From NCBI GenBank assembly GCA_046349155.1, contig JAXMCW010000007.1:118094-182093 (forward strand): a stretch of DNA of 64,000 bases. The letters run 5' to 3'. Source of the DNA: Alsobacter sp046349155 (GTDB taxonomy: Bacteria > Pseudomonadota > Alphaproteobacteria > Rhizobiales > Beijerinckiaceae). Both the position numbers and the translations under genes were made by a program. Below are positions 17,772 to 25,488 of this stretch, in pieces. Within the stretch, counting starts at the first letter, position 1. Each line of letters begins with the position of its first letter. A model generated the notes under the pieces. That model was not told the DNA's origin, made no database searches, and saw nothing but the letters and a program-made list of their open reading frames with translations.

Positions 17772-18956
17772 ATGAAGGGCACGCGGAGCATCGCCAGGCC
17801 GGCAGCGCGCAACGGAGCCGCAGGGCCGCGCAAGGCCGGCCGGAAGACGCTGGAGCGCGTCGGCGCCGAACGGCCGCCCGGCGAGCTCAACGCGGACGCG
17901 ATCCGCGCCGCCGCGGTCGAGGAGGCCGTCGACGGCCGCCAGATCGCCGAGATCAGCGCGCTCCAGACCATCCTGGCGGAGAAGGGTCTTGCGCTGCCGG
18001 ACAAGGCCAACGCGGTCGAGGCCGTGCTGGCAGGCGCCGCGCCCGACGACGCGGCCGTCGTCGGCGAGGCGATCGGCAAGCCGGCCTCGGCCAGGCACCT
18101 GCGCAAGACCAGCGACGAACTCGCCGACGATTGGCGCGACGGCGGCTATCCCTACAAGTACAAGATGCTGCGCCGCGACTACGAGGAGCAGAAGTTCCTG
18201 CTGCAGGCCGAGCTCCTGAAGCTGCAGGGCTGGGTGAAGGAGACGCGCCAGCGCCTGATCATCCTCTTCGAGGGCCGCGACGCCGCCGGCAAGGGCGGGA
18301 CGATCAAGCGCTTCATGGAGCACCTGAACCCGCGCGGCGCGCGCGTGGTGGCGCTGGAGAAGCCCAGCGAGAGCGAGCGCGGGCAATGGTACTTCCAGCG
18401 CTACGTGCAGCACCTGCCGACGACCGGCGAGATCGTGATGTTCGACCGGAGCTGGTACAACCGGGCGGGCGTCGAGCGTGTCATGGGCTTCTGCTCGGAC
18501 GCCGAGTATGACGAGTTCCTGCGCCAGGTTCCGGAGTTCGAGCGCAACCTCGTGCGCAGCGGCATCCACCTCGTGAAGTTCTGGTTCTCCGTGAGCCGCG
18601 CCGAGCAGCGCCGCCGCTTCAAGGAGCGCCAGGCGCATCCGCTCAAGCAGTGGAAGCTGTCCCCGATCGACCTCGCCTCGCTCGACAAGTGGCCGGACTA
18701 TACCCGCGCCAAGGAAGACATGTTCTTCCACACCGACACGGCCGACTGCCCCTGGACCGTCGTCAAGTCCGACGACAAGAAGCGCGCCCGCATCAACGCC
18801 ATGCGCGTCGTGCTGCACTCCCTGCCCTACGCGGGAAAGGACCCGAAGACGATCGGCCGGGTCGACCACCTCATCGTCGGTCGCGCCAGCGTGGTGCACG
18901 AGCGCGGCGAGCACGACCCGAACTCGGGCCGCTACCGGCCCGCGCCCGCGAGTTGA
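17772..18956 (+). CDS. ppk2: Polyphosphate kinase 2 family protein
   Basis: PPK2 enzymes move phosphate between polyphosphate and nucleotides in the cytoplasm. The kinase core starts near residue 120: Walker A GRDAAGKGG (168-176), lid-type E-K-P-S-E-S-E-R-G-Q-W-Y-F-Q-R segment and Walker B DRSWYNRAGVERV (225-237). The 394-residue length exceeds the minimal single-domain PPK2 because of an N-terminal region of about 115 residues, partly helical and of unknown role. Start at 17772 is chosen for GAGGGGA upstream; an in-frame GTG at 17727 only adds basic residues. It is monocistronic and converges on an aminotransferase gene with a 12-base gap. ADP- or GDP-preference cannot be read from sequence by eye. 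Confidence 0.9.
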   Translation: MKGTRSIARPAARNGAAGPRKAGRKTLERVGAERPPGELNADAIRAAAVEEAVDGRQIAEISALQTILAEKGLALPDKANAVEAVLAGAAPDDAAVVGEAIGKPASARHLRKTSDELADDWRDGGYPYKYKMLRRDYEEQKFLLQAELLKLQGWVKETRQRLIILFEGRDAAGKGGTIKRFMEHLNPRGARVVALEKPSESERGQWYFQRYVQHLPTTGEIVMFDRSWYNRAGVERVMGFCSDAEYDEFLRQVPEFERNLVRSGIHLVKFWFSVSRAEQRRRFKERQAHPLKQWKLSPIDLASLDKWPDYTRAKEDMFFHTDTADCPWTVVKSDDKKRARINAMRVVLHSLPYAGKDPKTIGRVDHLIVGRASVVHERGEHDPNSGRYRPAPAS

Positions 18957-18968
18957 CCGGTCCGGCGC

Positions 18969-19898
18969 TCACGCCTCCAGCGGGCGGACGGGCGTGGCGT
19001 AGCGGCCGTCCTCGTGCCAGCGCCAGTAGGTGTCGCGCACCCGCAGGGTGAGCGGCCCCGGCCGGTCGTTTCCGAGGATGCGGCGGCCGATGCGGGCCAC
19101 CGGCATGACGCCCCCCGCGGTCGTCGCCGCGAAGACCTCGTCGGCCTCTTCCAGGTCCGCGCGCCGCACGGGGGCGATGGCCGCCTCCAGGCCCAGTTCC
19201 GCGCAGATCTCCAGCACCGTCCGGCGCGTGATGCCGTGCAGGCTGCCGCGGTCGGGCGTCAGGACGCGGCCGTCCCTGACCACGAAGATGTTGAAGCCCG
19301 GCCCCTCCGTCACGAAGCCCTCGGCGTCGCAGAGCACCGCGGTGTCGTAGCCCTGGTCGTGCGCCTCCAGGAGCCCGCTCGTCAGGTCGTTCCACTGGTA
19401 GTTCTTCACCGTGGGATCGACGCTCGCGTCGGGCACGCGCGGCGTGCCGCCGATCCACAGGTGCGCCCCGCGCTCCTGCACCGCGGGCGGGATCACGTCG
19501 ATCCAGGGGATGGCGTAGCAGATCAGGTGGTTCTCGCAATCCGCCGGCCGGCGGGAGCCGAGGACCTGCGGCCGTCCGCGCGAGCAGGCCATCGAGACAT
19601 AGGCGTCCGCGAGCCCGGCGAGGCCGACGCAGCGATGCAGGATGCCCTCCAGGGCGGCCCTGTCTTCCGGCGGGCGCAGGCGGCGGCGCTCCATGGCGCG
19701 CGCGAAACGGTCGAGGTGGTCCTGCAGCCGGAAAAACGCGCCGCGATGGACATGCACGACGTCGTAGACGACGTCGGAGCGCGTGAAACCCCAGTCGGTG
19801 ACGGGGATCGTGGCCTCGGCCATGGGCACGAAACGTCCGCGGACATAGGCGGCGCCGCCCTGGAAGGGACTGCGCTGGGAGGAGGCTGGATCGGTCAT
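18969..19898 (-). CDS. Class IV PLP aminotransferase (branched-chain/D-amino acid type)
   Basis: The fold-type IV aminotransferase carries the PLP-binding lysine K165 (TVKNYQWND), the conserved glutamate E198 in V-T-E-G-P-G-F-N-I-F and a phosphate-binding A-T-T-A-G-G segment near the end. Such enzymes move amino groups between branched-chain, D- or aromatic amino acids and 2-oxo acids. The 309-residue length is normal. The N-terminal G-F-T-R-S-D-V-V-Y-D segment resembles the D-amino acid/omega-transaminase side of the family more than IlvE, so I do not assign ilvE. The gene is alone on this strand and converges on ppk2. Upstream lies the conserved leader of the repeat-protein gene. Confidence 0.85.
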   Translation of the reverse strand: MTDPASSQRSPFQGGAAYVRGRFVPMAEATIPVTDWGFTRSDVVYDVVHVHRGAFFRLQDHLDRFARAMERRRLRPPEDRAALEGILHRCVGLAGLADAYVSMACSRGRPQVLGSRRPADCENHLICYAIPWIDVIPPAVQERGAHLWIGGTPRVPDASVDPTVKNYQWNDLTSGLLEAHDQGYDTAVLCDAEGFVTEGPGFNIFVVRDGRVLTPDRGSLHGITRRTVLEICAELGLEAAIAPVRRADLEEADEVFAATTAGGVMPVARIGRRILGNDRPGPLTLRVRDTYWRWHEDGRYATPVRPLEA

Positions 19899-19960
19899 GG
19901 CGGGCCTGTCGACTGGAAGACGCGCACCAGCCTAGACCAGCGCGCGCGAGCGCACGACTG

Positions 19961-20106
19961 GCTTCGCCCCGGCCGCTCCCTCGCACGATTTTTCAGGCTT
20001 TTTTCGCCCTGTGGCCCAGCTCACAGCGGCCGGTCCCGGTTGGCGGCAATCTCCACCCATCGCCACGGGGCATCGACCACCAGGCGGTGACCCGAAGCAC
20101 AGACCC
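19961..20106. repeat. 146-base duplicated leader, copy 1
   Basis: These 146 bases recur at 63855-64000 with two mismatches and no gaps. They cover the probable promoter and most of the 5' leader of the repeat-protein gene: a T-rich stretch, a CRP-like palindrome and the leader up to 28 bases before the ATG. Identity stops abruptly on the left, where the unrelated aminotransferase upstream region begins. Confidence 0.95.
20010..20025. promoter_or_regulatory. CRP/FNR-family-like operator, copy 1
   Basis: TGTGGCCCAGCTCACA fits the CRP consensus TGTGA-N6-TCACA with one change, and extends to CTGTG/CACAG. It is 109 bases before the repeat-protein ATG and is kept unchanged in the second copy at 63904. 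Confidence 0.45.
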
Positions 20107-20133
20107 AACCCAACCCAACCGATGGAGACTCCC

Positions 20134-20730
20134 ATGACCGACCTCAACCAGGCTTCCCAGAACGTCAACCTCGTCGCTGGCAACGGCGCCTTCAACGACA
20201 TCGACGGCTCCGTCAAGGCGGTCGCCACCCAGGACGTGGGCAGCTCCCACGAGGGCTTCGGCTCCTCCTTCCCCTTCGGCGACGTCAATGTCGGCCAGCA
20301 GAACGTCAACCTCATCGCCGGAAACGGCATCGGCAACCACATCGACGGCGACGTGAAGGCCATCGCCCACCAGGACGTCGGAAGCTACCACGACGATTTC
20401 GGCGGCTTCTTCCCCTTCGCCGGCGGCGACGTGAACCAGGGCGCCCAGGGCGTCAACCTCGTCGCGGCCAACGGCCTCGGCAACGACATCGACGGCGGCG
20501 TCAAGGCCGTCGCCACCCAGGACGTCGGCTCGGGCCACGAGGGCTTCGGCGGCTTCTTCCCCTTCGCCGGCGGCGACCAGAACCTCGGCGTGCAGAACGT
20601 CAACCTCGTCGCCGGAAACGGCGCCTTCAACGACATCGCAGGCGACGTGAAGGCCATCGCCCACCAGGACGTCGGAAGCTTCCACGCTGACGGGCCGGTC
20701 CTGCTCCCGCTGGACGTGCACCCCCTCTAA
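20134..20730 (+). CDS. Four-repeat protein of unknown function
   Basis: The 198-residue protein is almost wholly four tandem repeats of 45-50 residues. Each reads N-V-N-L-[VI]-A-[GA]-N-G...[ND]-x-I-x-G-x-V-K-A-[VI]-A-x-Q-D-V-G-S-x-H, and the first three end in F-P-F. Odd repeats share A-V-A-T-Q and E-G-F-G, even repeats A-I-A-H-Q, so an ancestral pair seems to have been duplicated. It is Gly/Asn/Asp-rich, acidic and has no cysteine, signal peptide or membrane helix. The start at 20134 has GGAG 6 bases upstream; the in-frame ATG at 20122 is less well placed. I do not recognise the family. Regular V/I-N/D-G spacing suggests a beta-solenoid, surface or matrix protein. A second copy of its leader at the window end suggests a gene family. 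Confidence 0.75.
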   Translation: MTDLNQASQNVNLVAGNGAFNDIDGSVKAVATQDVGSSHEGFGSSFPFGDVNVGQQNVNLIAGNGIGNHIDGDVKAIAHQDVGSYHDDFGGFFPFAGGDVNQGAQGVNLVAANGLGNDIDGGVKAVATQDVGSGHEGFGGFFPFAGGDQNLGVQNVNLVAGNGAFNDIAGDVKAIAHQDVGSFHADGPVLLPLDVHPL

Positions 20731-20761
20731 GCCTCGCCACCCATCCGGCCACGCCACGGCA

Positions 20762-20785
20762 GCCGCCTCCCGCAAGGGGGGCGGC
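20762..20785 (+). terminator. Possible terminator hairpin after repeat-protein gene
   Basis: A 10-base stem with one G-U pair (20762-20771 with 20776-20785) closes a GCAA tetraloop. Only two Ts follow, so termination may be partial. It lies between the repeat-protein gene and the convergent Rieske gene. Confidence 0.45.
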
Positions 20786-20854
20786 TTGCCGCCGTCGGCG
20801 AGCGGCGGCGCTCCGGCTCTGCACTCGCCTGGATGGCGGGCGGCCGCCCCGGCC

Positions 20855-22024
20855 TCAGGGCGCCCGGTGCTCGGCGGGGAGAGGGGCGAAGCTGCGGCTG
20901 AAGCCGCCGGTCATTTCCGCGAGATATTGCGCGAAGTCGAAATTGGGGCGCTCGAGATGGCTGAGGTGCCCCGGGCGCGCGGCCCCTGCGCAGATGCCGC
21001 GGTAGACCTTCTCGGTGCAGCCGCGATCCTCGACGTTCACCTCGTCGAGCAACGCCTTCACCTGCGCGAAGTGCTGCTTGGCCTCCTCGGAATAGGCGAA
21101 GTCCGGCGACATGCCGCCGCCGAAGATGATGTCGACCTGCCCCGGCCCGCGCGGGTGCAGCGAGAGATACCAGAAATAGCCGGGGGTCAGCGTGATCAGC
21201 AGGCTCGGATATATCGCGAGCAGGAAGGTCGTGCGCCGGCGGTCGCCCTTCATCCGGGTGTTGTTGGGATGCGCCAGCGCGATCTTGAGCGTGTCGTCCT
21301 TCAGGATCGTGTGGTAGTTGAAGGTCGGCCTGCCGGGCGGGCACACCATCTCCTCCAGCTTCGACAGCCCCCCGATCGTGCCGGCATGGCACATGGGCAG
21401 GTGGTAGCTCTCCATGAAGTTCTCGGCGAGGATCTTCCAGTTCGTGTCCCACACGTGGGTCTCGCGGAAGGTCTCGACGTAGGTCTCCATGCCATAGTCG
21501 TCGACGAGCCCCTGCACCTCCGCGAGGCGCTCGGAGACCGGCGCGGCGTCGGGATTGAGGGTGACCATGACCCAGCCCAGCCACTCCTCGCACCGCACCT
21601 GCGGCAACCGGTAGTCGTCCTTGCAGAAGGCCTCGTTCAGAGACATGGCCGGCGCGCCGCGCAGCGTCCCGTCGAGATTGTAGCTCCAGGCATGATAGGG
21701 GCAGACGATGGCCTTGCGGTTGCCGGACCCCTCGAGCAGGGTCGACATGCGGTGCAGGCAGACATTGGACATGGCCCGCAGCACGCCATCCTTGTCGCGC
21801 ATCACGAAAATGGGCTGTCCCGCGAGCTCGAGCGTGACGTAGTCGCCGGGGTTCCTGAGCGACGAGGCCCGGCCCACGGCGAACCATTCCCTGGAGAAGA
21901 TGTCCTTCAGCTCGCGCTCCAGGAAGTCCGGGCTCGAATAGACGCTCGGGGGCATGGCCCGCGCCTGCTCGAAGGGCGCGCTCACATTCTGCAGCAGTTC
22001 CTGGACAGGCTGGGCGATCGTCAT
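20855..22024 (-). CDS. Rieske non-heme iron oxygenase, alpha subunit (quaternary ammonium type)
   Basis: The N-terminal Rieske domain has the [2Fe-2S] ligands C89, H91, C108 and H111 (CLHR, CPYHAW). The catalytic domain has E205, H208 and H213 in ENFMESYHLPMCH. The bridging residue between the two iron centres is Glu rather than the usual Asp, a feature I recall in carnitine oxygenase CntA and in betaine demethylases. This makes a methylated ammonium compound (carnitine, glycine betaine, stachydrine) the likely substrate. The 389 residues fit. The gene follows a polar amino acid-type ABC importer on the same strand after 114 bases. The required reductase is not in the window. An aromatic-ring substrate is less likely. 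Confidence 0.85.
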   Translation of the reverse strand: MTIAQPVQELLQNVSAPFEQARAMPPSVYSSPDFLERELKDIFSREWFAVGRASSLRNPGDYVTLELAGQPIFVMRDKDGVLRAMSNVCLHRMSTLLEGSGNRKAIVCPYHAWSYNLDGTLRGAPAMSLNEAFCKDDYRLPQVRCEEWLGWVMVTLNPDAAPVSERLAEVQGLVDDYGMETYVETFRETHVWDTNWKILAENFMESYHLPMCHAGTIGGLSKLEEMVCPPGRPTFNYHTILKDDTLKIALAHPNNTRMKGDRRRTTFLLAIYPSLLITLTPGYFWYLSLHPRGPGQVDIIFGGGMSPDFAYSEEAKQHFAQVKALLDEVNVEDRGCTEKVYRGICAGAARPGHLSHLERPNFDFAQYLAEMTGGFSRSFAPLPAEHRAP

Positions 22025-22138
22025 GGCGGGCTCGCTGGTCTCGGACGGTCGGGTCTCGCGTCCGAGACTATGCCGCCCTCGCGCCGGCGCGCAATTCCCG
22101 CGCCGCGCCTGCAGCGCGCGGCTCGGCGTCCGGCGCTG

Positions 22139-22930
22139 TCACAGCAGCATGGCCGCGCCACGGTCGAGATAGGTGTCGAGAAACTGGTCGAGCCGCGGCT
22201 GCCGCGGTTTCCGGAACACCTCCTGCGGCGGGCCGGAGAGGATCAGGCGGCCATGGTCGAGGAACACGATGCGCGTCCCCACCGAGGCCGCGAAGCCGAT
22301 CTCGTGGGAGACGACGACCATCGTCATCCCGTCCTGGGCGAGATTGCGCATGACGTTCAGCACTTCCCCCGTCAGCTCGGGGTCGAGCGAGGAGGTCGGC
22401 TCGTCGAACAGCATGATCCTGGGTTCGAGCGCCAGGGCCCGGGCGATGGCGACGCGCTGCTGCTGACCGCCGGAGAGCTGGGAGGGATAGTGCCCTGCCC
22501 TGTTCTCGAGGCCGACCTTCGACAGCTGAGCCATGGCCCGGTCCTCGGCCTCCTTGCGGGGCAGGCCGCGCGCGGTCTTCAACGCCTCGGAGACGTTGCC
22601 CAGCGCCGTCATGTGCGGCCACAGGTTGAACTGCTGGAAGACCATGCCGATCTGCGAGCGCACCGCGCGGATCTGCGCGGCGGGCAGCCTCTGCCGCGAC
22701 CCGTCGGGCCGGCGCTCGAAGCCGAGCGGAGCGCCGTTGACCAGGATGTCTCCGCTCGTCGCTTCCTCCAGGAAGGCGATGCAGCGCAGCAAGGTGCTCT
22801 TGCCCGATCCCGAGGGCCCGATGAGGCAGCACACCTCGCGCTCGGCCACCGTGAGGTCGATTCCGTGCAGCACCTCGGTCTTGCCGAAGCTCTTGTGCAG
22901 GTCGCGGACGGCGATCGCGGGCGCGCTCAT
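22139..22930 (-). CDS. Polar amino acid-type ABC importer, ATP-binding protein
   Basis: A 263-residue cytoplasmic ATPase of the GlnQ/HisP family. Landmarks are Walker A GPSGSGKST, Q-loop MVFQQFNLWPHMT, signature LSGGQQQRVAIARAL and Walker B IMLFDEPTSSLDPE, followed by the switch His in VVSHEIGFA. It energises import by the two permeases upstream. The start codon overlaps the stop of the second permease (ATGA), so the genes are translationally coupled. The Rieske oxygenase follows, which suggests that the imported molecule is its substrate. Confidence 0.93.
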   Translation of the reverse strand: MSAPAIAVRDLHKSFGKTEVLHGIDLTVAEREVCCLIGPSGSGKSTLLRCIAFLEEATSGDILVNGAPLGFERRPDGSRQRLPAAQIRAVRSQIGMVFQQFNLWPHMTALGNVSEALKTARGLPRKEAEDRAMAQLSKVGLENRAGHYPSQLSGGQQQRVAIARALALEPRIMLFDEPTSSLDPELTGEVLNVMRNLAQDGMTMVVVSHEIGFAASVGTRIVFLDHGRLILSGPPQEVFRKPRQPRLDQFLDTYLDRGAAMLL

Positions 22931-23607
22931 GTGGTTGCGAATCCGTACTTGGTGAGGCCGCGCTCGGCGAGGCGCGCCAGCCAGCCGGAGAGCTCGACGA
23001 GCCCCCAGTAGAACAGGGCAAGCAGGAAAAGCGACTCCACGAAGGCGTAAAATTCCGAGCCGATGGCGCTCGCGGTCAGCGTCAGCTCGGGGACCGAGAT
23101 GACCGAGAGCACCGCCGTCTCCTTGAGCAGGATGATGGCCATGTTGACGCAGGCCGGCAGCACGAGCAGCGCCATTTCGGGGATCAGGATGCGCCTGATC
23201 GTCTGCATCCTGTCGAGCCCGACGCAGGTCGCCGCCTCAACGTGCCCCTTCGGCACGGCCTCGAATCCTGAGCGGAAGATCTCGCTGAAATAGGCGGCCC
23301 CGTAGATGCTCAGCCCCAGGAGGCCGGCCGGGACCGGATCGAGCGCGATCCCGATGAACGGCCCGCCGAAATAGAGCAGGAAGAGCTGGATGAGGAAGGG
23401 CGTCCCGCGCAGGACGTCGACGACGAACCAGAGCGCCACGCCGAGCGGGCGCGGCCCGTAGCGGCGCGCCACGGCGATGGCGAAGCCGAGCACGACGGCG
23501 ACGAGCGTCCCGGCCACCCAGAGCAGGAGGCTGAGGCCCATGGCCTGGAGGATGTCCGGTCCCCGGCTCAGCAGGAGGGCGACGTCGAACCTCACGTGCG
23601 CCCCCAT
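22927..23607 (-). CDS. Polar amino acid-type ABC importer permease 2
   Basis: This inner-membrane permease of about 226 residues belongs to the HAAT (His/Glu/Gln/Arg/opine) family. It shows the N-terminal LLLWVAGTLVAVVLGF helix, the VLRGTPFLIQLFLLYFG segment and the EAA loop E-A-A-T-C-V-G-L-D-R-M-Q-T-I-R-R-I-L-I-P that contacts the ATPase. The ATG at 23607 overlaps the previous gene by 16 bases. A GTG at 23595 would give the neater four-base GTGA overlap and is an equal candidate. A much longer in-frame extension to 24312 is only the shadow of permease 1. Confidence 0.88.
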   Translation of the reverse strand: MGAHVRFDVALLLSRGPDILQAMGLSLLLWVAGTLVAVVLGFAIAVARRYGPRPLGVALWFVVDVLRGTPFLIQLFLLYFGGPFIGIALDPVPAGLLGLSIYGAAYFSEIFRSGFEAVPKGHVEAATCVGLDRMQTIRRILIPEMALLVLPACVNMAIILLKETAVLSVISVPELTLTASAIGSEFYAFVESLFLLALFYWGLVELSGWLARLAERGLTKYGFATT

Positions 23608-24275
23608 GACAGCCGGCGCTCCGCATAGCTCCCCAGCCACGCCAGCCCGCGATTGATCACGTAGTAGAGGAGCCCCGCCGACGCGTAGAGCGGGAGGGGC
23701 TGGTAGGTGCTGGCCGACAGGTCCTGCGCCATGCGCGTGAGCTCCACGACGCCCACGACGGAGACGAGCGAGGAGGCCTTCAGGATCATGATCGCCTCGT
23801 TCACCAGCGAGGGCAGCGTGAGCCGGAAGGCGATGGGCGCGCGAATGCGGCGGAACTGCTGGACATGGTCGAGCCCGACCATCTCGGCGGCCTCGAGCAA
23901 TCCCTTCGGCACGGCCGAGAAACCGCCGCGCAACGTCTCTGCCTGGTAGGCCGCCGTGCACAGCGTCAGGCCGACAATGGCCGCCACCCAACCGGGCACG
24001 TCGACGCCGATCGCGGGCAGGAGATTGTAGAGGAGCAGCAGCTGCACCAGCAGCGGCACGCCCCGGAAGAAGCTGACGAATACGCGCGCCGGGCGCCAGA
24101 GCCAGGGCGACTCGGCGAGCAACCCGCCCGCCACCACCATGCCGATGACCAGCCCCATGGCGATCGACACGCCGCTCAGCACGACCGTGTAGACCGAGGC
24201 CTCGACCAGCAGTTCGAAGAGAGTCCAGGACAAGGGGGGCTCGTCGTGACAACCAGGATGAGGCGGGGGAAGCAA
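23592..24275 (-). CDS. Polar amino acid-type ABC importer permease 1
   Basis: The partner permease has the same build: helix VVLSGVSIAMGLVIGMVVAGG, FFRGVPLLVQLLLLYN and the EAA loop E-A-A-E-M-V-G-L-D-H-V-Q-Q-F-R-R-I-R-A-P. No ATG is available at the 5' end. A TTG at 24275 gives 227 residues, while a second TTG at 24233 starts directly before the first helix and removes a Pro-rich lead, so the true start is uncertain. It lies downstream of the binding-protein gene and its hairpin, and overlaps permease 2. Confidence 0.85.
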   Translation of the reverse strand: MLPPPHPGCHDEPPLSWTLFELLVEASVYTVVLSGVSIAMGLVIGMVVAGGLLAESPWLWRPARVFVSFFRGVPLLVQLLLLYNLLPAIGVDVPGWVAAIVGLTLCTAAYQAETLRGGFSAVPKGLLEAAEMVGLDHVQQFRRIRAPIAFRLTLPSLVNEAIMILKASSLVSVVGVVELTRMAQDLSASTYQPLPLYASAGLLYYVINRGLAWLGSYAERRLSWGRT

Positions 24276-24327
24276 AGAGCGGGCCCGCAGGCCCGCGCTC
24301 CCCGCCAGGCATGAGCGCCCGGGGCGC

Positions 24328-24356
24328 GCGCCTCCTCCCCGGCCGGGAGAAGGCGC
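24328..24356 (-). other. Stem-loop after binding-protein gene
   Basis: A 12-base stem (24328-24339 with 24345-24356, one G-U pair in RNA) closes a 5-base loop between the binding-protein stop and the first permease. No T-run follows. Confidence 0.5.
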
Positions 24357-24381
24357 GAGCTCAGACCCGGGCTGCGTCCGT

Positions 24382-25209
24382 TCAGAAGGCCGGGTTGGTC
24401 ACGGCGTCCGGCGTGTCGAAGCTGTCGCCGAACCACTTCTTCTGGATGGCGGCGAGCCGGCCGTCGGCCTTCAGCTTCAGGAGCGCCTTGTCGAAGGCGT
24501 CGTTGAGGCTCGCATAGTCGGCGTCCTTGCGGCCGATATAGCCGAAATAGGACTTGTCGCCGAAGGGCGGCTTGACCACCTCGAACGTGTCGGCGCGCTG
24601 GCTCGCCACGAAGGCGATGTTGGGCAGCGAATTGGCGACGGCCACCACGCGGCCGGCGGCGAGGTCCGCATAGGCCTCGTTGTAGCCGGGATATTCGCGG
24701 ATATCGACCTTGGCGGGCAGCTTCTCGGCATAGGCCTTGAGCTGCGCGAGCTGCGCCGTGGCCTTGCCCGCGCCGACCGTCTTCCCGGCGATGTCCTCGG
24801 GCTTGCCGATGCCCGCGTCGCCCTTCTTCTTGAGGATGGCGACGGTCGCCTCGGCGATGGGCGGGGAGAACCTGTAGCGCTCCATGCGCGCCTTCGTGAT
24901 GGTGGCGGGGCCCGCGACCATGTCGAACTTGCCGGCCTCGAGGCCCGGCAGCACGCCTTCCCACGGCAGCGCCACCCAGTCGATCTTGACGCCCATTTCC
25001 TTGCCGATCTCGGCGAAGAGGTCGACGTTCAGCCCGGCATGCTTGCCTGCGTCGATGAAGTCGAACGGGGCGAAGGCGGTCTCCGTGCCGACCTTCAGCA
25101 CGCCGTCCTTCTTGACGCGCGCGAGGACATCCTCGGCCTGCGCGCCCATGGTGGCGCCGAGGACCATGGCCGCGCCGAGCAGCGTCTTGAGCAACATGCG
25201 CTTGTGCAT
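24382..25209 (-). CDS. Polar amino acid-type ABC transporter substrate-binding protein
   Basis: A 275-residue periplasmic receptor of SBP family 3. A Sec signal peptide (MLLKTLLGAAMVLGATMGAQA) is followed by the typical first strand D-G-V-L-K-V-G-T-E-T-A-F-A-P-F-D-F-I-D. The mature protein has the two-lobe pattern and the late Y-F-G-Y-I-G-R-K-D-A-D-Y segment. The start at 25209 has AAAAGGGG upstream; an in-frame start at 25335 adds a non-signal region and is rejected. Ligands in this family include amino acids, opines and betaines. Because the operon ends with a Glu-bridged Rieske oxygenase, a betaine or carnitine-like ligand is inferred. Confidence 0.9.
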   Translation of the reverse strand: MHKRMLLKTLLGAAMVLGATMGAQAEDVLARVKKDGVLKVGTETAFAPFDFIDAGKHAGLNVDLFAEIGKEMGVKIDWVALPWEGVLPGLEAGKFDMVAGPATITKARMERYRFSPPIAEATVAILKKKGDAGIGKPEDIAGKTVGAGKATAQLAQLKAYAEKLPAKVDIREYPGYNEAYADLAAGRVVAVANSLPNIAFVASQRADTFEVVKPPFGDKSYFGYIGRKDADYASLNDAFDKALLKLKADGRLAAIQKKWFGDSFDTPDAVTNPAF

Positions 25210-25488
25210 CGTGTTCACCCCTTTTCGGTTCTTGGTCTTGGACGCCCATGCGCAGTGCGCCGACCGACCCCCGCAGAGCGGGACATTCTTGTCGTCGCTT
25301 GTCAATCGCCTTGGGCACGCGGCGTCGTCGCCCAAGCCCGCCCCGTTCTATCAAGTATTGCCGGGAGTAGGAGCCTTTTCATTCGAACAATTCAAAAACA
25401 TCATCGTTGCCGTGAAGTCGTCGCCGCCGTAGCCATGGTGCATGAAAGACAAGCGGAAGCATCCGCCAGAAAGAAAGTCGAGAGCCTC

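Noticed and set aside
20134..20730. CRISPR array or tandem DNA repeat
   Set aside because: The periodicity is that of protein repeats of 45-50 codons with synonymous changes and no constant spacers.
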